DNA from: Glebionis coronaria
Taxonomy: Eukaryota > Streptophyta > Magnoliopsida > Asterales > Asteraceae
Reading direction: 5' to 3'
NCBI GenBank assembly: GCA_025667525.1
Contig: CM046878.1
Coordinates: 403,613,275 to 403,677,274, forward strand
DNA length: 64,000 nucleotides
In this document: positions 45,867 through 55,704 of the stretch, piece after piece
Numbering within the stretch: the stretch's first letter is position 1
Layout: each line of letters opens with the position of its first letter
The notes under the pieces: model-generated
The model's input: only the letters and a program-made list of their open reading frames with translations
Databases searched by the model: none
Told to the model about the DNA's origin: nothing
Made by a program: the position numbers and the translations under genes

Positions 45867-47707
45867 TTTGTTTTCTTTATGTGCAGGGCATTCAAAGACA
45901 GGTCAATGATTATGGATATTGGGATAGTGGATGCTCAAGGCACATGACAGGGAAGGAAGACTACTTGACCAACTTCTCTCCCATTAAGGATGGTGATAAG
46001 GTATACTTTGGAGGCGGATATGGTACTATCACAAGCAAAGGAACCCTTCTCACCAAGAATTTGCGTTTTGAGAACGTCTTCCTGGTAAAAGAACTTGATT
46101 ACAACCTTTTTAGTGTATCACAAGTTTGTGATAACCAAAATAAAGTTATGTTTACTGATACTGAGTGTTTGGTGTTAAGCAAGTATTTTAAGATCCCTGA
46201 TGAGAAATATATTGAGTATAGAACACCTAGCCATAAGGACATATATAATGTGAATTTGAATGGGATTAAAATGAATAATAATATGTCTTGTTTTTATGCT
46301 AAGGCCTTAATAGATGAGAGTAATTTATGGCACAGGAGACTAGGGCACATAAATTTTAAAAATATAAATAGACTTTTGAGGCTTGGTTTAGTTGATGGTT
46401 TGCCTGAGAAGGCCTTCCACAATGACCACTCTTGTGTTGCATGTCTTAAAGGCAAGCAGCACAAGGTCTCATTCAAGTCCAAACAGGTGCACACTAGTTC
46501 TAGAACTCTTCATACGCTACAAATGGACCTCTTTGGTCCAACCAATATAGAATGTTTGAATGGTAAGTCATATTGCTTTGTCATCACAGATGACTTTTCT
46601 AGGTTTACTTGGACATTATTTCTTGCTATGAAGAGTGACACAGCTGATATTCTAATTAATTTTATCACTCAGATTGAGAAGAGGTCTGGCAATGAGGTTA
46701 AAATGCTTAGGAGTGATAATGGTGGAGAATTTAGGAATAAGAAGCTAGATGAATTCTGTGCCAGGAAAGGAATTACTAGGCAATTTAGCATTGCTAGAAC
46801 CCCAAAACAAAATGGGGTTGCTGAGAGGAAAAATAGAACCCTAATTGAAGCAGCCAGAACAATGTTGGCTGATGCTCACTTTCCTATAGCCTTTTGGGTT
46901 GAGGCTGTTAACACAGCTTGCTATGTGCAAAATAGAGCATTGGTTAACAAAATTCAGAACAAAACACCTTATGAATTACTTTGGGGTAGAAAACCTAATA
47001 TTGGTTTTCTCAGACCTTTTGGTTGTCATGTAGTAGTTTTAGACACTAGTGATGCCTTAGGGAAATTTAGTGCAAAAGGTGATGAGGGTTTCTTCATGGG
47101 GTATTCAGTGCAGAGCAAGGGATATAGGGTTTATCTTAAAGAGGACAAACGTATAGTTGAAAGAATACATGTTAGGTTTTTAGAGAATAAACCTAGTGAT
47201 CCTGAAAGTGGTCCTAATTGGTTATTTGACTTGGAACCTTTATCTAGAACTTTAAATTATATGCCTGTTACTAATCCAGACATTGTGAAGGTAACTTCAA
47301 ATGTTATGGAGGAACAAGTTGTTGATGTTTCAGGTACTCAGGTTCATGAAAAGGTTGGATCACAATCAGAAAAGACATCTCCTATCCTAGAATATGTTTC
47401 CATTCCCATTTGGACAGATGCTTTTGCTGCTGCTGCTGCTGGACAAGATAATGGTGGTTTCCAAGTACCACCAGATACAAACATGCATGGTCCTTCAGGC
47501 GCTGACAAAGGAAAATATAGCGCTGACAAGACCAATTCAGACGTTGATGGTTCAGACGTTGACAACCACACTTCAAGCGTTGTTAGCTCAAGCGCTGACA
47601 AACAAGATTCAGGCGTTGACAACAATACTGAACATCTTTTCTCTTCCATTTTTGAACAAGGTGGCCTTCCAATATATATGAAGAGGTTCATCCTCATGTT
47701 GATGTAA
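45845..47707 (+). CDS. Element C protease and integrase
   Basis: 620-residue open frame. The protease active site is WDSGCSRHMTG (D27), with YNLFSVSQVCD downstream. The integrase zinc region is LWHRRLGHINF with CVACLKGKQH (about residues 160-205). The catalytic core has MDLFGP (about D227), SDNGGEF (about D290) and NGVAER (about E326), fitting a D-D35-E spacing; GKSYCFVITDDFSR and PFGCHVVV are also typical. The C-terminal ~80 residues are low-complexity, with an Ala run and repeated SADK/GADK/DVDN units. A one-base shift near 47,675 separates it from the RT part. The first ~15 residues lie in front of a splice-acceptor-like site and may not be translated. Confidence 0.92.
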   Translation: MGSQRKLICFLYVQGIQRQVNDYGYWDSGCSRHMTGKEDYLTNFSPIKDGDKVYFGGGYGTITSKGTLLTKNLRFENVFLVKELDYNLFSVSQVCDNQNKVMFTDTECLVLSKYFKIPDEKYIEYRTPSHKDIYNVNLNGIKMNNNMSCFYAKALIDESNLWHRRLGHINFKNINRLLRLGLVDGLPEKAFHNDHSCVACLKGKQHKVSFKSKQVHTSSRTLHTLQMDLFGPTNIECLNGKSYCFVITDDFSRFTWTLFLAMKSDTADILINFITQIEKRSGNEVKMLRSDNGGEFRNKKLDEFCARKGITRQFSIARTPKQNGVAERKNRTLIEAARTMLADAHFPIAFWVEAVNTACYVQNRALVNKIQNKTPYELLWGRKPNIGFLRPFGCHVVVLDTSDALGKFSAKGDEGFFMGYSVQSKGYRVYLKEDKRIVERIHVRFLENKPSDPESGPNWLFDLEPLSRTLNYMPVTNPDIVKVTSNVMEEQVVDVSGTQVHEKVGSQSEKTSPILEYVSIPIWTDAFAAAAAGQDNGGFQVPPDTNMHGPSGADKGKYSADKTNSDVDGSDVDNHTSSVVSSSADKQDSGVDNNTEHLFSSIFEQGGLPIYMKRFILMLM

Positions 47708-49485
47708 GAGAGTCTGATGAAGAAGATATTAGCAACATGGAGAATGAAGTTGAAGATACCAGACTTTTTGAAGGAGGAGTACTTACTTCAGTCATGAAAA
47801 ATCATCCTCCTTCTCAAATCATTGGTAGTGTTGATACTCCAGTTCAGACTAGAAGATCTCATCAAGGTCTTGGTGGGTTTATTGCTAATATACACAAGAA
47901 GGTTGATACCCCTCTTGTGCAAGCATGTTTGTTTGCTTGTTTTCTGTCACAAGAGGAACTCAAGAAAATATTTGATGCTCTCAAAGAACCAAGTTGGGTG
48001 GAAGCAATGCAGGATGAGCTTCACCAATTTGCAATTCAGGATGTTTGGGAGCTGGTTGATTGTCCTAGATATGTCAAACCTATAGGGACAAGATGGGTTC
48101 TCAGGAACAAAAGAGATGAAAGGGGCATTGTGGTCAGAAACAAGGAAAGGTTAGTGGCTCGAGGTTATACATAAGCGGAGGGGATAGACTATGAGGAAGT
48201 CTTTGCACCAGTTGCAAGGATTGAAGCTATTAGGATTTTTCTAGCCTATGCATCCTGCATGGGCTTCACAGTCTATCAAATGGATGTCAAGAGTGCTTTC
48301 CTCTATGGAACTATTGTTGAGGAAGTATATGTAATGCAGCCTCCTGGTTTTGAGGATCCAGAGCATCCAGATAAAGTGTATAGAGTCAAAAAGGCTATGT
48401 ATGGCCTTCATCAAGCCCCTAGAGCATGGTATGGTACTTTGTCTACCTATTTGGTGGACAATGGATTTAAGAGGGGCACCATAGATCAGACACTGTTTAC
48501 AAAGAAGAAAGGCAAGGATGTGTTGCTTGTGCAGGTCTATGTTGATGATATCATTTTTGGGTCTACTGATCTAAAGATGAGTGAGGATTTCTCTAAGCTT
48601 ATGACAGACAAATTCAAGATGAGTGCTATGGGGGAGATGAACTTCTTTCTTGGTTTACAAGTTCAGCAGAAAGAAGATGGTATCTTCATCTCTCAGGATA
48701 AATATGTTGCTGAGATCTTGAAGAAGTTTGGCTTTTCTCCACATGAAAAGAGGGCTTCTACTCCTATGGATAGAGAGCACCCTTGGGGAAAGATTGGAGA
48801 TGGGAAAGATGTTGATGTCAGGCACTATAGATCCATGATCGGATCCTTGATGTATCTTACTGCCTCCAGACCTGACATCATGTTTGCTGTGTGTGCTTGT
48901 GCACGTCATCAAGTGACTCCCAAAGAATGTCACCTTTATGCTGTAAAGAGGATCTTTAGGTACCTAAGATGCTACCCTGGTCTTGGTTTGTGGTACCCAA
49001 AGGATTCACCATTGGAGCTGATTGCATATTCAGATAGTGATTATGGAGGTGATAAATTTGATAGGAAATCCACAACTGGTGGATGTCAGTTTCTTGAGAG
49101 CAGGTTGATATCTTGGCAATGCAAGAAACAAACAGTGGTGGCTAATTCTACAACTGAAGCTGAATATGTGGCTGCAGCTGCTTGTTGTGGCCAAGTTTTG
49201 TGGATTCAGAACCAGCTGTTGGACTATGGGTATAATTTCATGCATACCAAGATATTTGTTGACAATAACAGTACTCTATGCATCATTAAGAATCCTGTAC
49301 ATCATTCTAAAACTAAACACATAGAAATTAGACACCATTTTATAAGAGATTGCTTTGAGAAAGGTTTAATACAACCAGATAGGGTTGACACTGAGGAAAA
49401 TGTGTCAGATTTATTAACTAAACCTTTTGATGCTGGGAGATTTCAATACTTGGTAACAAGTATTGGAATGGTCAATCTCATATAA
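47680..49485 (+). pseudogene. Element C reverse transcriptase and RNase H
   Basis: Frame 1, continuous except for one TAA at 48,172 ([19 protein letters not shown] expected). RT blocks: [61 protein letters not shown], the catalytic YVDDIIFGS (both Asp intact), [10 protein letters not shown]. RNase [72 protein letters not shown]. Apart from the single stop and the upstream frameshift it looks functional. It ends MVNLI at 49,485. Confidence 0.92.
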
Positions 49486-50735
49486 TATGTGTTTTGGAGT
49501 CTTTTTGTAAAAGTATGTACAGGATGATGCATTGTTATTGGTCTTATTGATGATTTAGATTTTCCACTATATTTTTCTAACACTGACAAAGGTTGCTTGA
49601 ACACTGATAAGTGTTTTTGCAACGTTGTCAGCAATATAATTGTCTAACGCTGACAAAGCTTCCCTCAACGCTGTCATGTGTTATCGGGGCGTTGTCAGCA
49701 ACAATGTTAGTTTTGTGGTTTTCAATCTAAATGTGCAGATGGTGTTAGCAGTATACCATTGGATACATAGTTTCTTATGGATCAATGGAGAAGCATTTGG
49801 AAAAGTTTTTATTTATGGATGATGGTTGGAATGTTTCATTCCTATCTTGACATAAATTTTTTATGTTCATGCATATTTTGGCAAACTTTTGTATCATAGT
49901 TTAAGGGGAGGTTTTAGGAACCTTTAGGATGTTTGGGTATCCATATGATACTCTTATCACAATTCTAGATTGTGTCCACAGGTGAGTATGAGTTAGTTTT
50001 ACTAAATCATGAGGCACTGTAGCATGCAAAGTTGATATACTATGCATGCTGCCAAGACATTTTTGGCCTAGAATTGGTTGTGGGTTGTTAGGTGACTTGG
50101 GAATAATTTTGTTATGGAATTTACCTGGTAGTAACAAGGAATTTTGTAAGGTAACTTGGTTGTTAAGAGTTTTGGTTAGCAAGGGACACTAGAGGACTGT
50201 TATGTCTATCTTGCTTAAGAAAGTGTGCATAACTGGACAGTGCTTGCCGCCCTATAATAATTATCAGCTTTTGGTTATCTTCTCTAGGATAAATTACTTG
50301 TTTAGGTCATTTTTCATTTTTAAAATTTTTTATGTTTGGACGCTGACAAGAATTTTCCAAGCGTTGTTGTGACCAAATTAGACGCTGACATGGCTATAGG
50401 CAAACGTTGACAAGATTATAGCCGTTGGGCGTTGATGGGTTATTTTTGACCGTTGACACTCAATGGGATCTACCCAGTTGTTATTTTTGACATATTTTTA
50501 GGCCGTAATTTTGGGAGTTGTTACTTTTCATTTAATGCAAGAGATAAACTTATACTTTTTCAATATTTTCATGATTGATTTTTGAAAATACTTGCCTATT
50601 TTTGGGCCTATCACATGCATTTTCTTCTCCTATAAATTTGGCTCCTATTTTAAACAGGGTATCTATAATTCTTGTCTAACATAATTTTCTCTTATCAACT
50701 TCATCTTCTTCACTTAAATTTAATAGCTTTCATCA
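49486..50735 (+). other. Element C spacer between pol and the third ORF, non-coding
   Basis: 1.25 kb with no convincing ORF. It contains two clusters of GCGYTGACA-type motifs (about 49,580-49,700, including some as reverse complements such as CGTTGTCAGC, and about 50,339-50,460). A TATA-like TATAAAT near 50,633 precedes the third ORF by ~100 bases, which could drive a separate transcript, though that is speculative. Confidence 0.6.
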
Positions 50736-53700
50736 ATGGCACCCAAGTTTAAACCATCAGAATTAGAATTGGGGTTCAGATCTCAACACAACATGATTGC
50801 ATATCTTGAAGCTGATGATGCTCTGTTTCCCTAATACACACAAATGGTGGCGTATTTGAACGCATCCCCATTAAGGTATGCTCTTTCTCATGCACCACTC
50901 ATTCCAGTCACACATATTAAACAGTTTTGGAACACTGTTAGTTCCTCAACAGTTAATAGAGTGACATTGACTTCTATTGTTCATGGGAGACCTTGGGTGG
51001 TTACTGAGGCTTTGGTACGCCAAGCCTTGCATCTTGATGATGCTGATGGTATAGCCATTCTTCCCATAAATGAAATAGAACAAGGGCTTAGGGCTTTGGG
51101 ATATCCTTTTCCTGATGAAGGTACTCTAAACAAGTATCATAAGCAGGAACTTCCCCCAGCCTAGAAGTACCTCATACATGTCCTCCTTCAATGTTTGAGT
51201 CCCAAATGCACTGCACACAATGAGATCAATATATCCATTGCAAGTGCTATTGTGTGCATTGCAACAGGGCAAAAATTTAATTATTCTAAAATGATTTTTG
51301 AGGGGATGTGTAAAAACAAGGGGAACAAAATGACTTTAGCTTATCCCCATTTTCTACAAATGGTTTTTGATGTTCAAGGTTACTGCACAAGGGATCACAA
51401 TGATTTTTATAAGATCCCTGAGCAAAAGAAAGCTATTTTTATGAAGATGAATTCACCACCCCATCGTGACCTACCTTTGACCCCAACTATGCTTGCTGTT
51501 ATTGCAGAAGAACAACCTCAACCAGACCCCCAACCACAAATTGACCCCCAACCACAACTTGAACCAATACCTGAACCCATACCTTCACCTGAACATATGC
51601 AACTTGACCAAGAACCCTTCGACGCTAACACATTCAATGTTGGCGTTGATGTGCCTATTTTCAACGCTGACACACAACTTTCACAAACCCAAACACCCCT
51701 TAACCAACCCACATCCACCCATTCTTCCACACCATCTTCCACACCCCCTGAATATAGGTTGATGAAACGCCAAAGGACTACTGGAGTGTTCTCCTCTGGT
51801 GGTCCTAGACATGTAGAAGAGAGAACCACCACCACAAGTGTGGCTGGTGACCTGGATGAGGCTGGGACTATTGGTTCTGGCTTAGGTGCTGGCCAAGGCA
51901 GTCCCACCATCATTAAGTCCTCATCCTTGCCCAATGAATCTAACTTGGGAGGTCAAATCCCCATTTCAGAAGAGGGCAGACTGGAACCAATGACTCTTAT
52001 GGAGTTGGCGGCAGTCTACATGAGCTTGCAATAGCAAAATGCAGACTTAGTACAAGTTCTCAGCTCAGAAGGCCTTGAACTCAAGCAATTGAGGGAGAGG
52101 ATTGTTGTTTTGGAGAGTGCCAGTGCAAGGAGGGGTATGGAGGAATCTTCCAAAGGGGAGGAAGATCCAATAAATCTAAGTGATAAGGGCAGTCATGATG
52201 GTCAATCAATGGATGTTGCTGAGGCCCTTACAACTTTGAAGAAACAAACAGGTTTTGATACGTCCTTAATCTCTCCTACCAACTTAAATTTATCATTTAC
52301 AGCTATGTTGAGAGAGGTTACACAAGGCGCTGAGGGAAGATATTTGGGCGTTGACAAGGGAGAATTGGACGCTGACAGAAATATTTTAGGCGCTGATAGG
52401 ACAAAATTGGGCGTTGACAGACCTGCACATGAAGGTCATGTATCCCAGTCATCATCTATCATCAAGGAGGTTTCTACACAGGTATCACCATCTACCTTAC
52501 CAACCATTGCACCAACAGATAAGGGTAAGGGTATATTGGTAGAAGAGATTGTTCCAAAGGATGCAACTCAAGTTGAGTTTGATAGAAGATTAGCTGCACA
52601 AAGCTTGGAACAGGATAAAAGGGAGATGAAAGAGTCACCATTTGTTGTGACTTCAGAAGAGGAAAGTGATGGAGCTAGATCAGACTCAAGTGTGATGATT
52701 ATAGAACCAGAAAGGCTTGAGTATGGGGATGAGTTGGCTAAGGAGAAGCTGAGAGAATTGAAATTGCAGGTTGACTTTGACATGCCAGAGGTGGTTCAAA
52801 TGTACAATGCTTGGGAAGAAAGATGCATGGAGAATCCAGACTTGACCATTTCAGATCAAATATGGGGTTTGGAGATTCTTCTTAGAGTTCAGAAAGATTG
52901 CCAGGTAATTTTGAAACACAAGGCAAGTAATATTCTCTCAGAGTTGAAAAGGGATAGAAGAGAGCTATACTTTATGTTGCTCAGGTGTCATGGAGTTGGA
53001 TGGACATATCAGAAGTTGAAGGCTTTGACATTTGATGAGTTGGAAAACAGGGCTTATCCCATTTGGGTGAGAGTGCAGGAAGCAAACACTCTCAGACTTC
53101 TTTCAGATGAAAGAAAGGAGGAACTTGCAGAAGAAATGGAACTCAAGAAAGCTATGATTGTTCCCAGGCCAGTGAAGAAGGGAATTTCATTTGAGTTTCC
53201 CAAAGATATGGATCCACTATATCCAAGTGAAGCTGTCATCAGAAAGAGCCTCAAGCTCTCACCTTTAGAAGCTTCAGATATGGTGAAAGTGTTACCATTA
53301 GATTCCAGGAACCCAATTGTGAGCTATGAAGAAGATGAATGTGGGTTTTGGAGGATTGGCAGATATGGCAAAGAGGTACACACTTTTACCACTCTCATAT
53401 CTTTGTTTGCAAGTTGTGATAGAGAGGACTTGGTGGACCTTTGGAGGTTTCTGGAGACCAAGTATGAGGCTGAAGCACCAACTTCAGCTAATGGAATAAA
53501 ACTTTTGACCACATTCAAAAGAATGTGTGGACCAAATGAGGATCCTGCTGTTTGGAAGGATCTTGAAGATGACCTCAGTGGTCTTCAATGGAGGTTATAT
53601 TCAGCTGCTGGTGTCTACCATTTGAGTTCTACAAAGTTTGTTGAGTATCTATTTGTGGATGGTCAGTATTTCATATCCAAGGCTATTTTGGAGAAGATGA

Positions 53701-53876
53701 AGGACACTCAGCTGGAAATAGATTATTCAAGTGACGTGGCAAAAGAATTGATCAGATTTATTCACTATCAATATGAGAAGGTTTGTAAGATTCCTCCTAG
53801 TCCTGAATGCTTATTCAGAAACTTGATCATAAGAGTGGATATCAAGTTTAGGGGAGGATTGTTGGGAATAAATTAA
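50736..53876 (+). pseudogene. Element C third ORF, ~1,046 codons, three in-frame stops
   Basis: Starts MAPKFKPSELELGF at 50,736; the whole span stays in one frame, broken only by stops near 50,832 (TAA), 51,162 (TAG) and 52,032 (TAG). Each is explained by a single transition (CAA, TGG and CAG expected). Residues ~30-230 form an ordered domain (ALSHAPLIPVTHIKQFWNT, LHLDDADGI, CLSPKCTAHNEIN, GQKFNYSKMIFEGM). Then come a Pro/Gln-rich stretch with PDPQPQ repeats, an S/T region, charged helices, a stretch with GVDK/DADR/GADR/GVDR units, and a globular-looking C-terminus (residues ~680-1,040). No signal peptide or clear membrane segment is seen, so I do not call it an envelope gene. Similar ORFs occur, to my recollection, in Asteraceae copia elements; function unknown. 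Confidence 0.75.
53848..53859 (+). promoter_or_regulatory. Polypurine tract of element C
   Basis: TTAGGGGAGGAT directly before the 3' LTR, overlapping the end of the third ORF, whose last codons run into the LTR. Confidence 0.85.
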
Positions 53877-54388
53877 GGCCAGATCACTTGAGCGCTGACA
53901 AGAGTAATACAAGCGTTGACAAGAACAAAACAAGCGCTGACAGCTCAAGCGTTGACAAGATAAAGTCAAGCGTTGACACATTGAAGACAAGCACTGATGG
54001 GAAGATATACTCTACGCGTTTATTGTAGTCTAGATTACTTCTAGTAAAGATAGGAACAACAATGTATTTTCTATATTTATCTTTACCTAGAATAGCTGAT
54101 ACGTAGATTATTGTACAAGGCTTCTTATGTCTATAAAAGAAGACATTTAGGTTAATGTTTTGATATAAGTTTAATATAAGTTTTCATTCGTAAACTACTT
54201 TTATTGTAAGCAAGTTTGATATTGATAATCAAAGTGAAAGTTTGTTTATATCATTGTGTGTTCTTGTTTAAGTGTTAAATACCGCATAACACTTAAATTC
54301 ATAAGCATATACAAAGGTTTCTCTAAGTGTATTACTTGATCTAATCTCGTATACATAAAGCTAAATCGATCTAAGTTTGGGATCAACA
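53860..54388 (+). repeat. Element C 3' LTR
   Basis: 529 bp, same ends as the 5' LTR, the same five-motif cluster (about 53,893-53,979) and TATA box. Differences from the 5' LTR include several changes within the GCGYTGACA motifs. Confidence 0.95.
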
Positions 54389-54391
54389 CAA

Positions 54392-54466
54392 CCCCGCAAC
54401 CCGTCAAGGTAATATTGGATTGGAGCAATCAATCGAATCCCCGCAACCCGTCAAGGTAATATTGGA
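54392..54466. repeat. 47-bp direct repeat in the Athila 3' region
   Basis: CCCCGCAACCCGTCAAGGTA starts at 54,392 and again at 54,439; the second copy is partial. It lies immediately beside the right junction of element C and belongs to the Athila host sequence. Confidence 0.8.
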
Positions 54467-55704
54467 ATTCAATAGTCACTATAATTAACACCATACTTCC
54501 CCTATTGGGAGTCTTGTATATATATATATATATATATATTTTTCTTTTCTTTTTCTTTTTTTTCTAGCCACTCATTTTTTTTCATATACCACTCTTATTT
54601 TTCTTTATTCCTCACAAAGAAAGTTTAAAAGAATAAAAGGAAAAACACCCGCTAAATATTGAGCATGACATAAGTCTAGTACACATAAAACGTTCTAACT
54701 TAGAATCTTAAGACGTACTTATATCAACATTAAATAATTAGACAAAAATGCATAAGAGATTACAAACCAATTAAAACCGTTCTTGATTATTTATTAACAA
54801 TTATATACATGCGAAGAAAATAGAGGTAAAGAAAAGAAGGGTTTAGCCACAAGTAATTATCATGAAGTTTATCTAGCCCTTTTACACTTGCTTCAACTCT
54901 ATCATTTCCCATTCTCCCCAAATTTAAAATCTCAAATAATGAGACTCGTGGATACTTAGCCTAATAGACCAATTAAGGACTACATGGTTAAGGATACTAA
55001 CTAGAGAGTGCTTGGATAAGCAAACTCGGGTTGAGTCAAAATATCCATGGCGGGCCTAATATATCAAAGAAATTTAAACTCGTTAAACCATGTTTTTATT
55101 ATATATTTTTTTCTCTTTTATATATTTTTGATGAAAAACAAAAGAAGAATATATACAATGCAAATGTGTTATGCAAATGAAAAATGATTGACGCAAAAAA
55201 AAAATTATGAATGCATATTTTTGGTGGCCAAAGTAGATCAAAAATTTGAAAAATGTTTGAAAAATTAATTTTCCGAGTTATCATGAAAGACAATACCAAG
55301 TTCTAGGTACGGTCACTTCGATAGAAGACCCCCCCCTACACTTAAGCTAAACATTATCCTCAATGTTTAAGAGCAAGGAATTATATAAACTTCCCCTACA
55401 CTTATGACAATGAATAGACTTTGCTTAACCCAAGTTAAGGAAAGGACAACTATTAGTGAATTCATGTTTAAGGTGTCAATGAAAGATCACAATAGTAACG
55501 AAGTGAACCGGATACAAGGGCCTCCTCCATAAGCTCCAAAGCATGAAATGAGTGAGCAACCCTACAAACAACATGAAGACAAAAGAAGGTCTCCCCTACA
55601 CTTATCTCCAAGTTTATACCTTTATTGCAAACCTACAACACTCTAAACCTAGTTATACGATGCTTGAGTTAATGAGTCTCTAGCTTGACTCGTCCCTCAA
55701 TGAA
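54394..55704 (-). other. Athila 3' non-coding region, part next to pol
   Basis: No convincing ORF. Contains an AT microsatellite (54,515-54,539), CT-rich runs and three CCCCTACACTTA blocks (about 55,330, 55,393 and 55,593) that read as purine tracts on the element's coding strand. Confidence 0.65.

Larger units (their letters stand above)
42413..54388 (+). mobile_element. Copia element C with an extra 3' ORF
   Basis: Complete 11,976-bp Ty1/copia element: LTRs of 526 and 529 bp with roughly a dozen differences, CAACC duplication, canonical PBS, gag, pol in the copia order protease-integrase-RT-RNase H, then 1.25 kb non-coding, then a third long ORF ending at the PPT. A large size, an extra ORF after pol and a coiled-coil Gag tail are features of the SIRE/Maximus (Sirevirus) lineage, so I favour that placement. 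Coding is broken by several stops and single-base shifts. It inserted into the 3' non-coding part of the Athila element. Confidence 0.93.

Noticed and set aside
50736..53876. Envelope gene making element C retrovirus-like
   Set aside because: No signal peptide, transmembrane segment or cleavage site is visible; position alone is not enough.
54515..54539. AT microsatellite as a meaningful element
   Set aside because: Simple (AT)n run of the kind common in plant intergenic DNA.
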